Below, piece after piece: positions 9,139-19,876 of a stretch of 64,000 bases of DNA. The notes beneath the pieces were generated by a model. It was not told the DNA's origin. It searched no databases and saw nothing but the letters and a program-made list of their open reading frames with translations. The translations under genes were made by a program, and so were the position numbers. The DNA is taken from NCBI GenBank assembly GCA_003427395.1, contig BFEA01000057.1:2753179-2817178 (forward strand), read 5' to 3'. The DNA comes from Chara braunii. Taxonomy: Eukaryota; Streptophyta; Charophyceae; Charales; Characeae. Within the stretch, counting starts at the first letter, position 1; each line of letters opens with the position of its first letter.

Positions 9139-11575
9139 CTGGGCCACGAAACTCTTTTACATCTGGAATAGGAAAAGGTTACAGATGTGGAACTCGTTGC
9201 CGTTCCGGAAGCTGTTCACGATCTGCAACGGCAAACTGCTCTGGATTTGGAATACGAACCAGTTCCAGAACCGTTTGTGTATCTGCAGCTGCTCATGATC
9301 TAGAACAGGAAGTTCCAGAACTCGTTNTTTGGAATACGAACCAGTTCCAGAACCGTTTGTGTATCTGCAGCTGCTCATGATCTAGAACAGGAAGTTCCAG
9401 AACTCGTTCCAGATCTGGAACGAGAAAAGATCCCGATCTGGAACAGGAACAAGTTCAAAAAACTGGTTCTGGAACTGGTTCGTGTTCCAGATCAGGATTT
9501 GTTTCCCATTTCAGATCCGGAAACAAACTCTGCAACTTCCTGTTCAACATCTGCAGATACGAAATTGGTTCTGGGACTGCTTCCTGTTCCAGATCTCGAA
9601 TGGTTTGCTGTCACAGATCCTCAACCGGTTCTGGAACAAGGAGCTCCGAATCAAATACAGGAATGAGTTCGAGAACCGTTTGTGTACCTGCAGCTTCTCC
9701 AGATGTGAAACAGGAAGTTGCAGAGCTCGGATGAACCGGTTCTGTAAGTGGTTCCTCTTCCAGATCTGGATCTGTTTGCCGTTACAGATCTGGAAGAAGC
9801 TCTGAAACTTCCTGTTCCAGATCTGGAGCAGCTACAGATCTAGAAACAGTTCTGGAACTGGTTCCTGTTCCAGATGTGGAACTCTTTGCTGTCACAAATC
9901 CTCAACCGGTGCTGGTACAACGACACGTTTTGCTGTCACAAATCCTCAACTGGCGCTGGTACAGCAACACGTTCCACATCTGGAACTGTTTCCTGTTCCG
10001 GATCTGGAACTCGTTGTTGTTCCAGGACCAGTTCAGGATCTCTGACAGCAAATATTTCCACATCTGGAACAGGAACGAGTTCCAGAACCGTTTCTGGATC
10101 TGCAACTGCTCCACATCTAGAATAGGAAGTTCCAGAACTCGCTCCAGATCTGGAACAACAACCAGTTCCAGAACCGTTTCTGGATCTGCAGCTCGTCCAG
10201 ATCTGGGACAGGAAGTTCCAGAGCTCGCTACTGATCTGTAACGGGAAACAGAACCAGATCTGGAATAGGAACCACTTCCAGAACCAGTTTTGGGTATGCA
10301 ACAGCGAGAAGTTCCGGATCTGGAACAGCGTAAAGGACAGAGGTATCAGACTGCTTGTTGACAGTTCTTGCACAGCGTTAAAGGCGGGGGAAAAAAAAAA
10401 ACACAGACAGAGGGCTCCGACGTGGAAGAAGAAGAAGAAGAAGAAAAAGAAGCACCGATGAGGAGGAAGAGGAGGAACAAGAACAAGGACAAGGACAAGA
10501 AGAAGAACAAGAACAAGAACAGCAAACATGGAGGGATGATGAAGGGCGAAGAGTGGGAGCCATTGGACTGCTTGTTGGCAGTTCGTGCACAACGTAAAAG
10601 GCAGGGGAAAAAAAAACAGGCTCCAACATGGAAGAAGAAGAAGAAAAAGAAGAAGAAGAAGCAGAAGAAAAAGATGAAGAAGAAGATGAAGACGACGAAG
10701 AAGAAGGAGAACAAAAAGAAGAAGAAGAAGAACCAATGAGGAGGAAGAGGAGGAACAAGAACAAGGACAAGAACAAGAACAAGGAGGAGGACAAAAACAA
10801 GAACAAGGACATGTTCTGCATCTGGAGCAGTTGCAAATACGAATTTGAATCTGGGACTGCTTCCTGTTCCAGATCTGGGATGGTTTGCTGTCACAGATCC
10901 TTAACCGGTTCTGGAACAAGGAGTTCCGAATCGAATACAGGAATCAGTTCCAGAACCGTTTGTGTATCTGCAGCTTCTCCAGATCTGAAATAGGAAGTTG
11001 TGGAGCTCGGATGAACCGGTTCTGGAAGTGGTTCCTCTTCCAGATCTGGATCTGTTTGCCGTTACAAATCTGGAACAAGCTCTGGAACTTCCTGTTCCAG
11101 ATCTGGAGCAGCTGCAGATCTAGAAACAGTTCTGGAACTGGTTCCTGTTCCAGATGTGGAACTCTTTGCTGTCGCAAATCCTCAACCGGTGCTGGTACAG
11201 CAACACGTTTTGCTGTCGCAAATCCTCAACCGGCGATCTGGAACTCGTTGCTGTTCCAGGACCAGTTGAGGATCTCCAACAACAAATAGTTCCACATCTG
11301 GGACAGGAACGAGTTCCAGAACAGTTTATGGATCTGCAGCAGATCCATATCTGGAATAGGAAGTTCCAGAACTCGCTCGAGATCTGGAACAGCGACCAGT
11401 TCCAGAACCGTTTCTGGATCTGCAGCTGGTCCAGATCTGGGACAGGAAGTTCCAGAGCTGCTCGGATCTGTAACGGGAAACAGAACCAGATCTGGAATAG
11501 GAACCACTTCCAGAATCGGTTCTGGATATGCGACAGCGAGAAGTTCCGGATCTGGAACAGCGTAAAGGACAGAGT
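9139..11575. repeat. Complex palindromic satellite (TCCAGATCTGGA / GTTCCAGAAC family)
   Basis: About 2.4 kb is built almost entirely from degenerate units that alternate the near-palindromes CCAGATCTGG and GTTCCAGAAC with short spacers. Because the units are self-complementary, long open frames appear on both strands with repeated residues such as FQNRFWIC and IWNRNQFQN. I do not regard these as genes. A second level of repetition exists: about 9560-10380 recurs as about 10840-11620, an offset of roughly 1.23-1.28 kb, in near-identical order. Confidence 0.8.
9246..9407. repeat. 80-bp direct duplication around a single N
   Basis: The sequence from TTTGGAATACGAACC to GAACTCGTT (9246-9326) repeats at once as 9328-9407 with one N at 9327 between the copies. 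The copies appear identical. This suggests an assembly join with an unresolved overlap rather than a biological duplication. Confidence 0.7.
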
Positions 11576-12480
11576 CATTGGACTGCTTGTTGGCAGTTCT
11601 TGCACAGCGTAAAAGACAGGGGAAAAAAAAAAAAAAAAAAAAAAAAAAAGAGACAGAAGGCTCCAGCGTGGAAGAAGAAGAAGAAGAAGAAGAAGAAGAA
11701 GAAGAAGCAAAAAAAAAATGAAGAAGAAGAAGAAGAAGAAGCAAAAAAAAAACGAAGAAGAAGAAGAAGAAGGAGAACAAGAACAAGAAGAAGAACCGAT
11801 GAGGAGGAAGAGGAAGAGGAAGGACAAGAACAAGAACGAGAACAAGAACAAGAACAAGAACAAGAACAAAAACAAAAACAAGAACAAAAACAAGAACAAG
11901 AACAAAAACAAAAACAAGAACAAAAACAAGAACAAGAACAAGAACAACAAAGATGGAGGGAGGATGAATGGCCAAGACTGGGAGCCATTGGACTGCTTGT
12001 TGGCAGTTCGTGCACAGCTTAAAAGGCAGGGGGTAAAAAAACAAAAAAAAAACAGACAGAGGCCTCCGACGTGGAAGAAGAAGAAGAAGAAGAAGAAGAA
12101 GTTGAAAACGAAGAAAAAGAAGGAGAACACAAACAAGAAGAAGAAGAACCGACGAGGAGGAAGAGAAGGAACAAGAACAAGGACAAGAACAAGAAGGAGG
12201 AGGACAAGAACAAGAACAAGAACAAGGGAGGATGAATGGCGAAGACTGGGAGCCATTGGACTGCTTGTTGGCAGTTCTTGTACAACGTAAAAGGCAGGGA
12301 AAAAAGAGAACAAAAAAACAGACAGAAGGCTCCGACGTGGAAGAAGAAGAAGAAGAAGAGGAATGGCGGGAAGATGGCGGGAGGAAGAATGGCGCAGGAG
12401 GGGAGAAATACGACCTGGAGGAGGAGGGAAGACGGAGGAAAGAAGGATGGAGGGATGAGGACTGAGTGAGGAAGGAAGGG
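10330..12480. repeat. GAA/ACAAGA-rich minisatellite with a repeated 50-bp anchor
   Basis: An anchor reading GGACTGCTTGTTGGCAGTTC followed by a TGCACA-GTAAAAGGCAGGGG stretch recurs at about 10350, 10567, 11580, 11990 and 12258. Each copy is followed by an A-run, CAGACAGAGG-CTCCGACGTGG and a variable (GAA)n or (ACAAGA)n expansion. The longest expansions lie at 11660-11960. Open frames of hundreds of codons occur on both strands (Lys/Glu-rich on +, Phe/Leu/Ser-rich on -), purely from the repeat. Homopolymer runs such as the A-tract at 11623-11649 are typical of collapsed or uncertain assembly. Confidence 0.85.
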
Positions 12481-12500
12481 GAAGAGAGGGTGGAGGGAGG

Positions 12501-13240
12501 GTGGATGGTGACAAGGGACAACAATAAAAGAAAAAGATGACGAGCCATTGACGCGGAGGAGAGGAGGAGGAGGAGAAGCGGAGACGGAGGGAGGAGACAT
12601 GGCAAAGGAGGTGCAGGAGATGACGTGGTGGCAAATAAAAGAAACGAAAAGAAAATTAAGAAACAAAAAACTGGGTGAGATGGCAAACGAGGTGAAGATC
12701 ACGATGACATGGTGGCAAATAAAATAAAAGAAAAGAAAATTAAGAAACAAAAAACTGGGTGGATGGCGGCAAGGGACAACAATAAAAGAAAAAGATGACA
12801 AGCCATTGACGAGGAGGAGAGGAGGAGAGGAGGAGAGGAGGAGGAGGAGAACCGGAGATGGAGGGAGGAGACATGGCAAAGGAGGTGGAGAGATGATGTG
12901 GCGGCAAATAAAAGAAACGAAAAGAAAATTAAGAACAAAAAACTTCGTGAGATGGCAAATGAAGTGAAGATCACGACGATGTGGCGGCAAAAAAAAAAAA
13001 AAAAAAAAAAATTTAAGAAACAAAAAACTGGGTGGATGGCGACAAGGGACAACAATAAAAGAAAAAGATGACGAGCCATTGACGAGGAGGAGAGGAGGAG
13101 GAGGAGAAGCGGAGACGGAGGGAGGAGACATGGCAAAGGAGGTGCAGGAGAAATGACGTGGCAGCAAATAAAAGGAAAGAAAAGAAAATTAAGAAACAAA
13201 AAACTGGGTGAGATGGCGAACGAGGTGAACATCACGATGA
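12501..13240. repeat. Tandem higher-order repeat, about 258-273 bp unit
   Basis: Three tandem copies start at GTGGATGG about 12501, 12759 and 13032; the third is incomplete. Each unit contains GACAAGGGACAACAATAAAAG, a GAGGAGGAGAGG run, GGAGACATGGCAAAGGAGGT, and two GGCAAATAAAAG-AAGAAAATTAAG modules ending in AAAACTGGGTG. There is no coding potential beyond simple-sequence frames. Confidence 0.8.
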
Positions 13241-13448
13241 CGTGGCGACAAGGGAAAAAAAAAAGAAATAGAAAATGGGGGGAGGAACGTTGGAAGACGT
13301 AGAGCAGAAGGGACGTGGGATGGCGGAGGATGTGGAGGAGGCAGAGGAGGTGGCTAATGAGATGACTTGGCAAATGATGAGGGAGTTAAAATGACGTCGC
13401 GGATGAGGTGGTGTGGCAACAAAGAAGGGGGCGGGGATGGAAGAAGAG

Positions 13449-13486
13449 CTGTCTCTTATACACATCTAGATGTGTATAAGAGACAG
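13449..13486. other. Sequencing-library junction adapter: two Tn5 mosaic ends back to back
   Basis: 13449-13467 reads CTGTCTCTTATACACATCT and 13468-13486 is its exact reverse complement, AGATGTGTATAAGAGACAG. The 19-bp sequence is the hyperactive Tn5 mosaic end used in transposase-based Illumina libraries, and the 38-bp head-to-head pair is the mate-pair circularisation junction. It is an artefact left in the assembly. Sequence to its left and right need not be neighbours in the genome. Confidence 0.97.
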
Positions 13487-13975
13487 CACTCCATCACGGT
13501 GTAGGTCTTCGTTCATGGAGTGTGCTAGCATATTAGGAGAAAAATAGAAGGGAAAATGCAGGAAGGAAGAGTGGAGAAAGTGGACGAGGAGGAAGAAGAA
13601 GAAGAACGAATGGAAAAGAAGAAGAAGAAGAAGAAGAAGCTCTTTCAGCTCCTTATTGTTGTTGTTGTTGTTCTTCTTCTTCTTCTTTCCATTCATTCTT
13701 TCTCCTCGTCCTCCTCCAGAAGAAGAAGAAGAAGAAGAAGCTCTTTCAGCTCCTTATTGTTGTTGTTGTTGTTCTTCTTCTTTTTCTTCTTTTCCATTCG
13801 TTTTTTCTCCTCGTCCTCCTCCACCTCCACCCACTCCATCACGGTGTAGGTCTTCGTTCATGGAGTGTGCTAGCATATTAGGAGAAAAATAGAAGGGAAA
13901 ATGCAGGAAGGAAGAGTGGAGAAAGTGGACGAGGAGGAAGAAGAAGAAGAACGAATGGAAAAGAAGAAGAAGAAG
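13487..13975. repeat. Foldback and direct repeat flanking the adapter
   Basis: A block of about 145 bp (CACTCCATCACGGTGTAGGT ... GAAGAAGAAG) occurs at 13487-13635 and again at 13831-13975. Between them two copies of CTCTTTCAGCTCCTTATTG (about 13640 and 13741) alternate with sequence complementary to the outer blocks (for example CCATTCGTTTTTTCTCCTCG near 13795). The whole is a foldback. The unit CACTCCAT ... ATGGAGTG is itself a short inverted repeat. This could be a real inverted repeat or chimeric read-through at the adapter. Confidence 0.65.
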
Positions 13976-14772
13976 AAGAAGAAGAAGAAGAAGATAAGAT
14001 GATGACGTGGCAATTTGAGATGACATGGCAACAACAGGAAAAGAAGATGATGATGTGGCAATATGAGATGACATGGCAACAACAGGAAAAAAAATGGCGG
14101 GAGGAAGGATGGAGGAAGAGGTGAAGTAGGAGGGAGGTGAGATGGAGGAGGACGTGGCGAAGGGGAGAAGTTTGAGAAGTTGAGAAGGACAACCCCTACG
14201 GATAGAAGGGAAGAGGGGAGGATGCACAGGAGGCGGAGGAGGAGGGAAGATGGCGGGAGGAAAGATGGATGAGGAGGGAGATAGAGAAGGTGGAGGAAGA
14301 GGAAAGACGAAGGAGGCAACGCCCGTCTCCCACCAGCCTGCTCCCAGGAAGAATGTCGCCTCTCGAGGTTGAGCGCTCGCGACACCTCACAATGAGAGGA
14401 CTCTCAAGACAAGACTCACTTCCTCATGGTAAGAAACAACGTACCTCATAATGTTGCCCCCAACCACATATTTCTCACCAGTAACCTATGATGACCAGTC
14501 GATGCCTCGGTACAACCCACAATGCAATGCAGTTCCACCTCGGCTTAAATTGCCACGTCAGCAAGCTCTCATCATCCAGCGTGCACCCCTATGTCACCAC
14601 ATAGCCTTCCAGGCGCGCCCTCACAACTCTGGGCCGCCCATACACCAACGCACAAGCGTTATCACTGCCCCGTCATTTCCCAACGAAGCACGAAACAGCT
14701 ATTGCGAAGGAACCAGTGGAGTGGTTCAAACCAGCTCCGATACCAAATTGCAAGGCAAATGAGAGATAGCGA
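13976..14772. other. Purine-rich minisatellite tail, then unassigned flank of the solo LTR
   Basis: 13980-14100 contains two units of GATGACATGGCAACAACAGG. To about 14330 the DNA remains GAGG-rich. From 14390 to 14768 composition is balanced and I see no gene. 14769-14772 is GCGA, the left target-site duplication of the solo LTR. Confidence 0.4.
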
Positions 14773-14786
14773 TGTCGTACCAAATT

Positions 14787-14814
14787 ACCAAATACCCTTA
14801 CAAGGGTATTTGGT
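14787..14814 (+). repeat. Hairpin at the LTR 5' end
   Basis: ACCAAATACCCTT (14787-14799) is followed by a 2-nt centre and its perfect complement AAGGGTATTTGGT (14802-14814). The core ATACCCTT/AAGGGTAT persists at the same place about 10 bp from the sense start of the 5' LTR (about 50567-50584) and, with one mismatch, of the 3' LTR (about 32372-32389). Confidence 0.7.
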
Positions 14815-17800
14815 GTGTTTTCTGCAAGATACGCCAGTGCATCCTCGCTCGTCTAACGGTGCGCGCGAGAGAGGGAGTTTAGGCCCTCTGCAGGGTGAGT
14901 GGCGCGCACGGGGTATCGGCGGCAAGGTGCAAGCATGAGTGTGCGCGGCGCCGCGGGCCAGCAGGACGCTCGGCGTTTAATCTTACTTTTGTTATTTATT
15001 TATTTTATTTGTTTTTATTGTTTTCCAAGGTTTTGGCTCGGTAATCTGTTTTGAGGCCGACGCCGGGGCGCGGTGGGCGATACGGCAGTCAAAGACCTTG
15101 AGCAGGCCCATCGAGACTCCGGCGTGATCGGGGCGTTGACAAAGTCCTACCCACGCCAGAGCGCGGACCGAAGAAGTCAACGTGCATGAAGGCCGGTGGG
15201 TGCTTGGCCCACGGCGCGGGAGGAGCCGTAGTGGTGGGGTCCGTGGTCGTGACTTCCCTCGCTTTCCACTTGAAGAACACCGATAGCCTAGAGTGAAAGG
15301 GAATTGGAGAACTGTTCGAGCAAGCCTGTGGGACTGCAGCCCGAGGGTGGCGGGGGTTGCTGCGGGTGGACCGTCCGTCCCCACCGTCGGCTGTGAGAGG
15401 TCGAGTGTAAGCGGGCCCCTTGGGACCCAAAAAGGGGTGATAAGTTGTCGGGCGCAGTGGGACGGGCGCACCATGGCGGAGGCTGCAAGCTGCAGCGGGT
15501 GTTCCCATGGAACCCTTCTCCACTTTGGTCTCCAAAGTTCTCATTTGAAGATTCGTTACTACCACCGAGATCTGCACCAGGACCCGCTGCACCTAGCATA
15601 TGTCACATCAGGCCTTGTGCCCCTCCGCTGGCTGCAACGTCGGGGCCGCACGCTGCAGTGCCATCCGGCGCGAGGCTGATTGATTCGGCCGGTGAGTTAC
15701 TACACACTCCGTGGCAGATTTCGACTCCCATTGCCACCAGCCTGCTGTCTGGGTCAATCGACGCAATGTATGGGTGAGCGCAGCAGCTGCAAAACAGAGA
15801 AGTGAATCTGGACGGGAGACTGCGCTGGGTGCATACAAGGCGAGTTGGAGATGGCGGAGAAGAAAGGAACCAGAATAGCGACGGGGAAGAAGGTGTATCA
15901 CGCCCCGTTCCTCAATGGAAACGATCGAATGAAGATTCGTTTCCAATGTTTTTGGCCATGGTGAATCGAATGGCGAAGTCAGAATTCGAAGTTAGTGGCT
16001 GGTTTGGGCGCTGCAGAGAAAAGATGTTGCGCGATGGGGTCGGGGAAAGTGAAGAAGGAGAAGCAAAAGTCGGCGTGCACGGCTGTTTCTCGACCATTTT
16101 CAGGAAGTGAAGAAGCTATTTAGGGGTTTCAAGGCACTGCGAGATGAACTGTGGCGGCGGATTTCGCGTTTAAGTGATAGTTTAGCCAGTGTGAGACGTG
16201 GGAGCTGCGTCAGGCATACGGGCCGACAAATGAGAGGAGTTTGGATTTGTGGCAATGCACCTTCCCATGCTCAAGTGAAAAATCCATTGCCATTTTGTGT
16301 ATCAGATTAGTAGCAGGACAGGCTTTACGGTCGTTATGGGGGTTGTATTTGTGCCTACCGCTATTTCAAACTGGAGTCCTCCTCTTCATTATCGAACTCC
16401 ACGGTAAGGCTTGCTTTTATTGTGCTCCCTTACGGTCGCCGGCCTCGTGATCGTCGTCTCCACAACTGTGTTTGGATTGCAGCAAACATGGCGGAGCAGA
16501 TGCACGAGACAGGACGAACGAAAGCCTGGAGGGGAAGATTGGGAGACAACGAGGGGAATGGCCAATTGCGTTGAGAGAAGGGACGGGGCACTTACGTGTG
16601 TATGAAGGTTGTCCATCCCCTGATTGCTGGTGAAGTCAAGTCCCCCTTCCCCTCATAACTTGTCATATTTGCTTTCTCTCTCTCTCTCCCCCCCCTGCTG
16701 GTCACGGGCCTCAAGGCTATGCTTGCTGTGCCATCAGGGTGAGCATGGAACGTGACTGAGTGAAGGCTCCGTGGAGTATGTGCAGAAAGCAGCAAGTGGG
16801 TTATCAATGTATCTTCCCCTGTTCTAGCGGAAGATTGACTCTCATATTGTGCAAGGGTTTGGTTGGGGGGGGGGGGGGGGGGGNGGCATCCTATCCCCAA
16901 TCCCATTCATTTCTCCACGGGCGTAAGTTGGTTATCGAGGACGGTGCTCTACTTCACCTCGGTGTTTGTTGTCTTGATTCCCCACCGCCTCGGTGCCTGT
17001 TCACATGGGGTACAACGGGAATAATAGGTGGGTAGAGGAAGGTGAGGTGGGTGAAGGCAGCGGATCTGGAGAGGAGAGAGTGGTGAGGAAGGAGAGAGTC
17101 TCGCACGTTTACTTGGTAGTGGGGTTCAGGCATGCTATGCACACCTTGCCCACTCAGTGTGTAGTACAGTGGAACTGTTATTATTGCCCCTGCATCAGTC
17201 ACGCGGTCATGTGGTAGAGACTATTCGCAGTGTTGTCCGCCCGCGCCTCAACCCTGACCGTCCTCCCTGGTGAATCTATGCTGAGTTCCGACTGAATTCA
17301 TCTTGAGTTCTATTGACTACCAACGTTGAAAACACATTGCCACGTCTGAACAAGGGAGCGAACCACCTAGCCATTGTGAAGAAGGGATGAGAGGCGGCGG
17401 GGGAGGTAGCAGGGCAAAGTGATAAGTACCTGGCCACGACCGGAGGTCGTACGTAAGAGAGAGAGCACTTGCCTTTGAACCTGTGATGTGGGGTGCCTCA
17501 ACGAGTTAGGTTGTGATGATAAACTGTGCACGTAGCCTGGTATGAAATCCGGTGGCATGAATATTACCTGGTTCTCAGCATTCGGAGTGGCTATTGGTCT
17601 GTGCAGTCCTGTGTTGTTGGCAGACCGGACTGCTGTGTGTCCATGTGTTGATGCTAGGCCTTCGGGTAGCGCAGTCGTCTTGAGAACGACACTGTTGATC
17701 AAGACCAGAGATATGTCTGAATTGTAAGCTCGGGAGGCTGCTGTCATGTGGAAACAAAATTGGTGTATTTTGGCAAGGAGTCAAGGACTGCTGCTGATTT

Positions 17801-18852
17801 TCTCTTACAACGACGATTTCTATTCTACTTAGAACAAGTCTTGTTGTGTTGAAGTTACTGTGGCCATATTGAGGAATCAACTGACGGTACCCGCCAAGAA
17901 GTTATTGTCGTGGAGGTTCGCTGTTTTACTGTTGCTGTTGCTGCCAGCTTCGCAGTGCACCTTGCTGTATAGTTCGTAGCGAGCATTGCTGTGTATTTCC
18001 AGGGCTGCACATTGCTGCGCATTTCACTGTGCATCGGTTACTACGAATCTGCAACATTGTGGCATTTGTATCTAGTGTGGTGCATTGCTATCATGGTACC
18101 TTGTTGCTACGCGTGGTTACCGTGTTCGACTGGGTTCTGACTATGTTTTTGAATAGAGCACAGGGGTGTGCTCTATATGAACGCTGCCCTTCTAAGTTGC
18201 GTAAATGTGGCTTGATCTGAAAGTGAGGCGCGACATCTTAAGGGGGGGGCATTATTGCGATTTGGAGGACCGTCAGAAGGTCAACGTTCGGCGCTTTGAC
18301 TTCAGTCTGGCGGTATTACTGCGTACTTGTCCGCCATTGCGGGGCCCTAAGATGCGTCAAGGAATCAAGGCCCTCTCACGCAAGTCTGAGTGCACCATCC
18401 CCTGGATCTGAGAGACTAAATACTTCTTCTTCTTCCCTCCTCACTCTAAGTCTAGTCTAAGGTTACGAGAGGAAGGTGGTAGGCGGGATTGCAACCCGTA
18501 GGACTGCAGCAAGACTCTGTGGGGAGTCAGCCCACCGATTGCGGGAGCTCTGCCGGAACTTAGGAGGAGTTTTGGAGGCAGGGAACTGAGAGGTAATCAT
18601 TGCTTTCCCTCTATAAACCCAGTTATAACCCTTATTTGTATTCCTTGTTGAGTTTTGACTGAGTACATTGCCTGCATCCCTACTTTGACTTTCAGTTTGA
18701 CTTTCAGGACACAAACCAGACGAAGTAAAGGAATGTATGAGCAATATCAGTTTCAGTTTTATTGTTTGACTGAAAGCAGATTGTGGGATTGCATCTGGGG
18801 GAAGGATGGGAGGAAGGTTGTATTGCTTGTGTCTGACTGGGTCAACCAAAGG

Positions 18853-19578
18853 CTGGGCAAGTCTCCATAAGTTTGGGGAGGCCCAGTGCTATGTTTATTT
18901 TGAATTGCCTGGAGAACCAGACATGTTGCATAAGTTTGGGTGGTCTGGTTGCTCTGACTTGTGAGGGCTGACTGTGATTGACTTTTCAGGGACCAAGCAT
19001 GTTCCATAAGTTTGGGTGGCTTGGTCGCCTTGTTTACTTTGAGCTTCGTTCAGTTTCTTTTGTTCTGAACGAGGAGGTCTGAGCATGTTCCATAAGTTTG
19101 GGTGACTCAGCCTCTTCCTGCTTTGGTTTTAAGAGAAATGAACCAGGTTGAGGACCAAGACATGTTCCATAAGTTTGGGTGGTCTTGGTCCAACGCCGCG
19201 CACATGTTGGAACCAGAAGGCTATAACTTGGCTATACTTTATTACTATTCTACTTATAAACAGGCTAGTCAGACAGGGTTCCATAAGTTTGGGTGGTCTG
19301 ACTATAGCTTATCACCAACGGAAGAGAGTACTAATTAAAAATAAACTTGTGGTACCAAGGGGCAGACCGAATCTTGAGCTAAAGATGATCGGTTCAGTTA
19401 TATGTTATCTCAAAAGACTATGTGCAGATAATCATATAAAGTTGGGATACTTAAACAGTTCAAGGCGACTAGGGTGGCCTAGTCATATGCCCAAAGAAGA
19501 GAAAAGTTGTTGTGCCCTATGTTTGTGTATATTCAATGGCTGAGCTAGACATATTCCATAAGTTTGGGTGGTCTAGCT
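18853..19578 (+). ncRNA. Array of seven stem-loops with conserved loop and covarying stems (solo LTR copy)
   Basis: Seven hairpins share the loop ATGTTCCATAAGTTTGGGTG with few changes, but each has its own stem. H1 18853-18886 CTGGGC/GCCCAG. H2 18915-18950 AACCAGAC/GTCTGGTT. H3 18991-19026 GACCAAGC/GCTTGGTC. H4 19074-19114 CTGAG/CTCAG plus outer GAGG/CCTC. H5 19152-19191 GGACCAAGAC/GTCTTGGTCC. H6 19266-19304 TAGTCAGAC/GTCTGACTA. H7 19543-19578 AGCTAGAC/GTCTAGCT. Different stems that all pair around one loop are the mark of selected RNA structure. The type label is provisional; these are elements inside the LTR transcript strand, not a known RNA family. An alternative is repeated insertion of a short foldback sequence. 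Confidence 0.8.
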
Positions 19579-19876
19579 TTATACCTTATGTAAGCTGGGT
19601 ATAAAGGGACAAATCATTGAAAGATCATGAACTATTGTTTGATAAGGTTGACTTGGGGATGGTGAAAGTACTTACCTTTGTGGTTTGGCCTGCATGTGGC
19701 TGAGTGAGATCACTACTTAGTCAGATTTTCAGTTGATAGGTAGTTGCCTTAGATGCTCGCCACGTGCTAGAGCCATAGGAGTTAGTTTCAATTTCTGCAT
19801 TTTCTGAGCTAAGTTTATTTTACTTAGGTCGATTTCTGCATTTTTCTGGGATCATTTGTTATACTTGGCTTTGTAT

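Noticed and set aside
7011-9300. Complete hAT element with terminal inverted repeats
   Set aside because: No matching CAGNG-type ends or 8-bp duplication could be found by eye on both sides of the transposase.
9139-11575. CRISPR-like array
   Set aside because: Repeats are degenerate, self-complementary and not separated by unique spacers of constant length; the genome is eukaryotic.
9936-12686. Open frames of 300-500 codons on the - strand and Lys/Glu-rich frames on the + strand
   Set aside because: They are translations of GAA/ACAAGA microsatellites and of the palindromic satellite; both strands are open at once and composition follows the repeat exactly.
13449-13486. Insertion site of a bacterial-type Tn5 transposon
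   Set aside because: Two mosaic ends in direct contact with no transposon between them are the commercial library junction, not an insertion.
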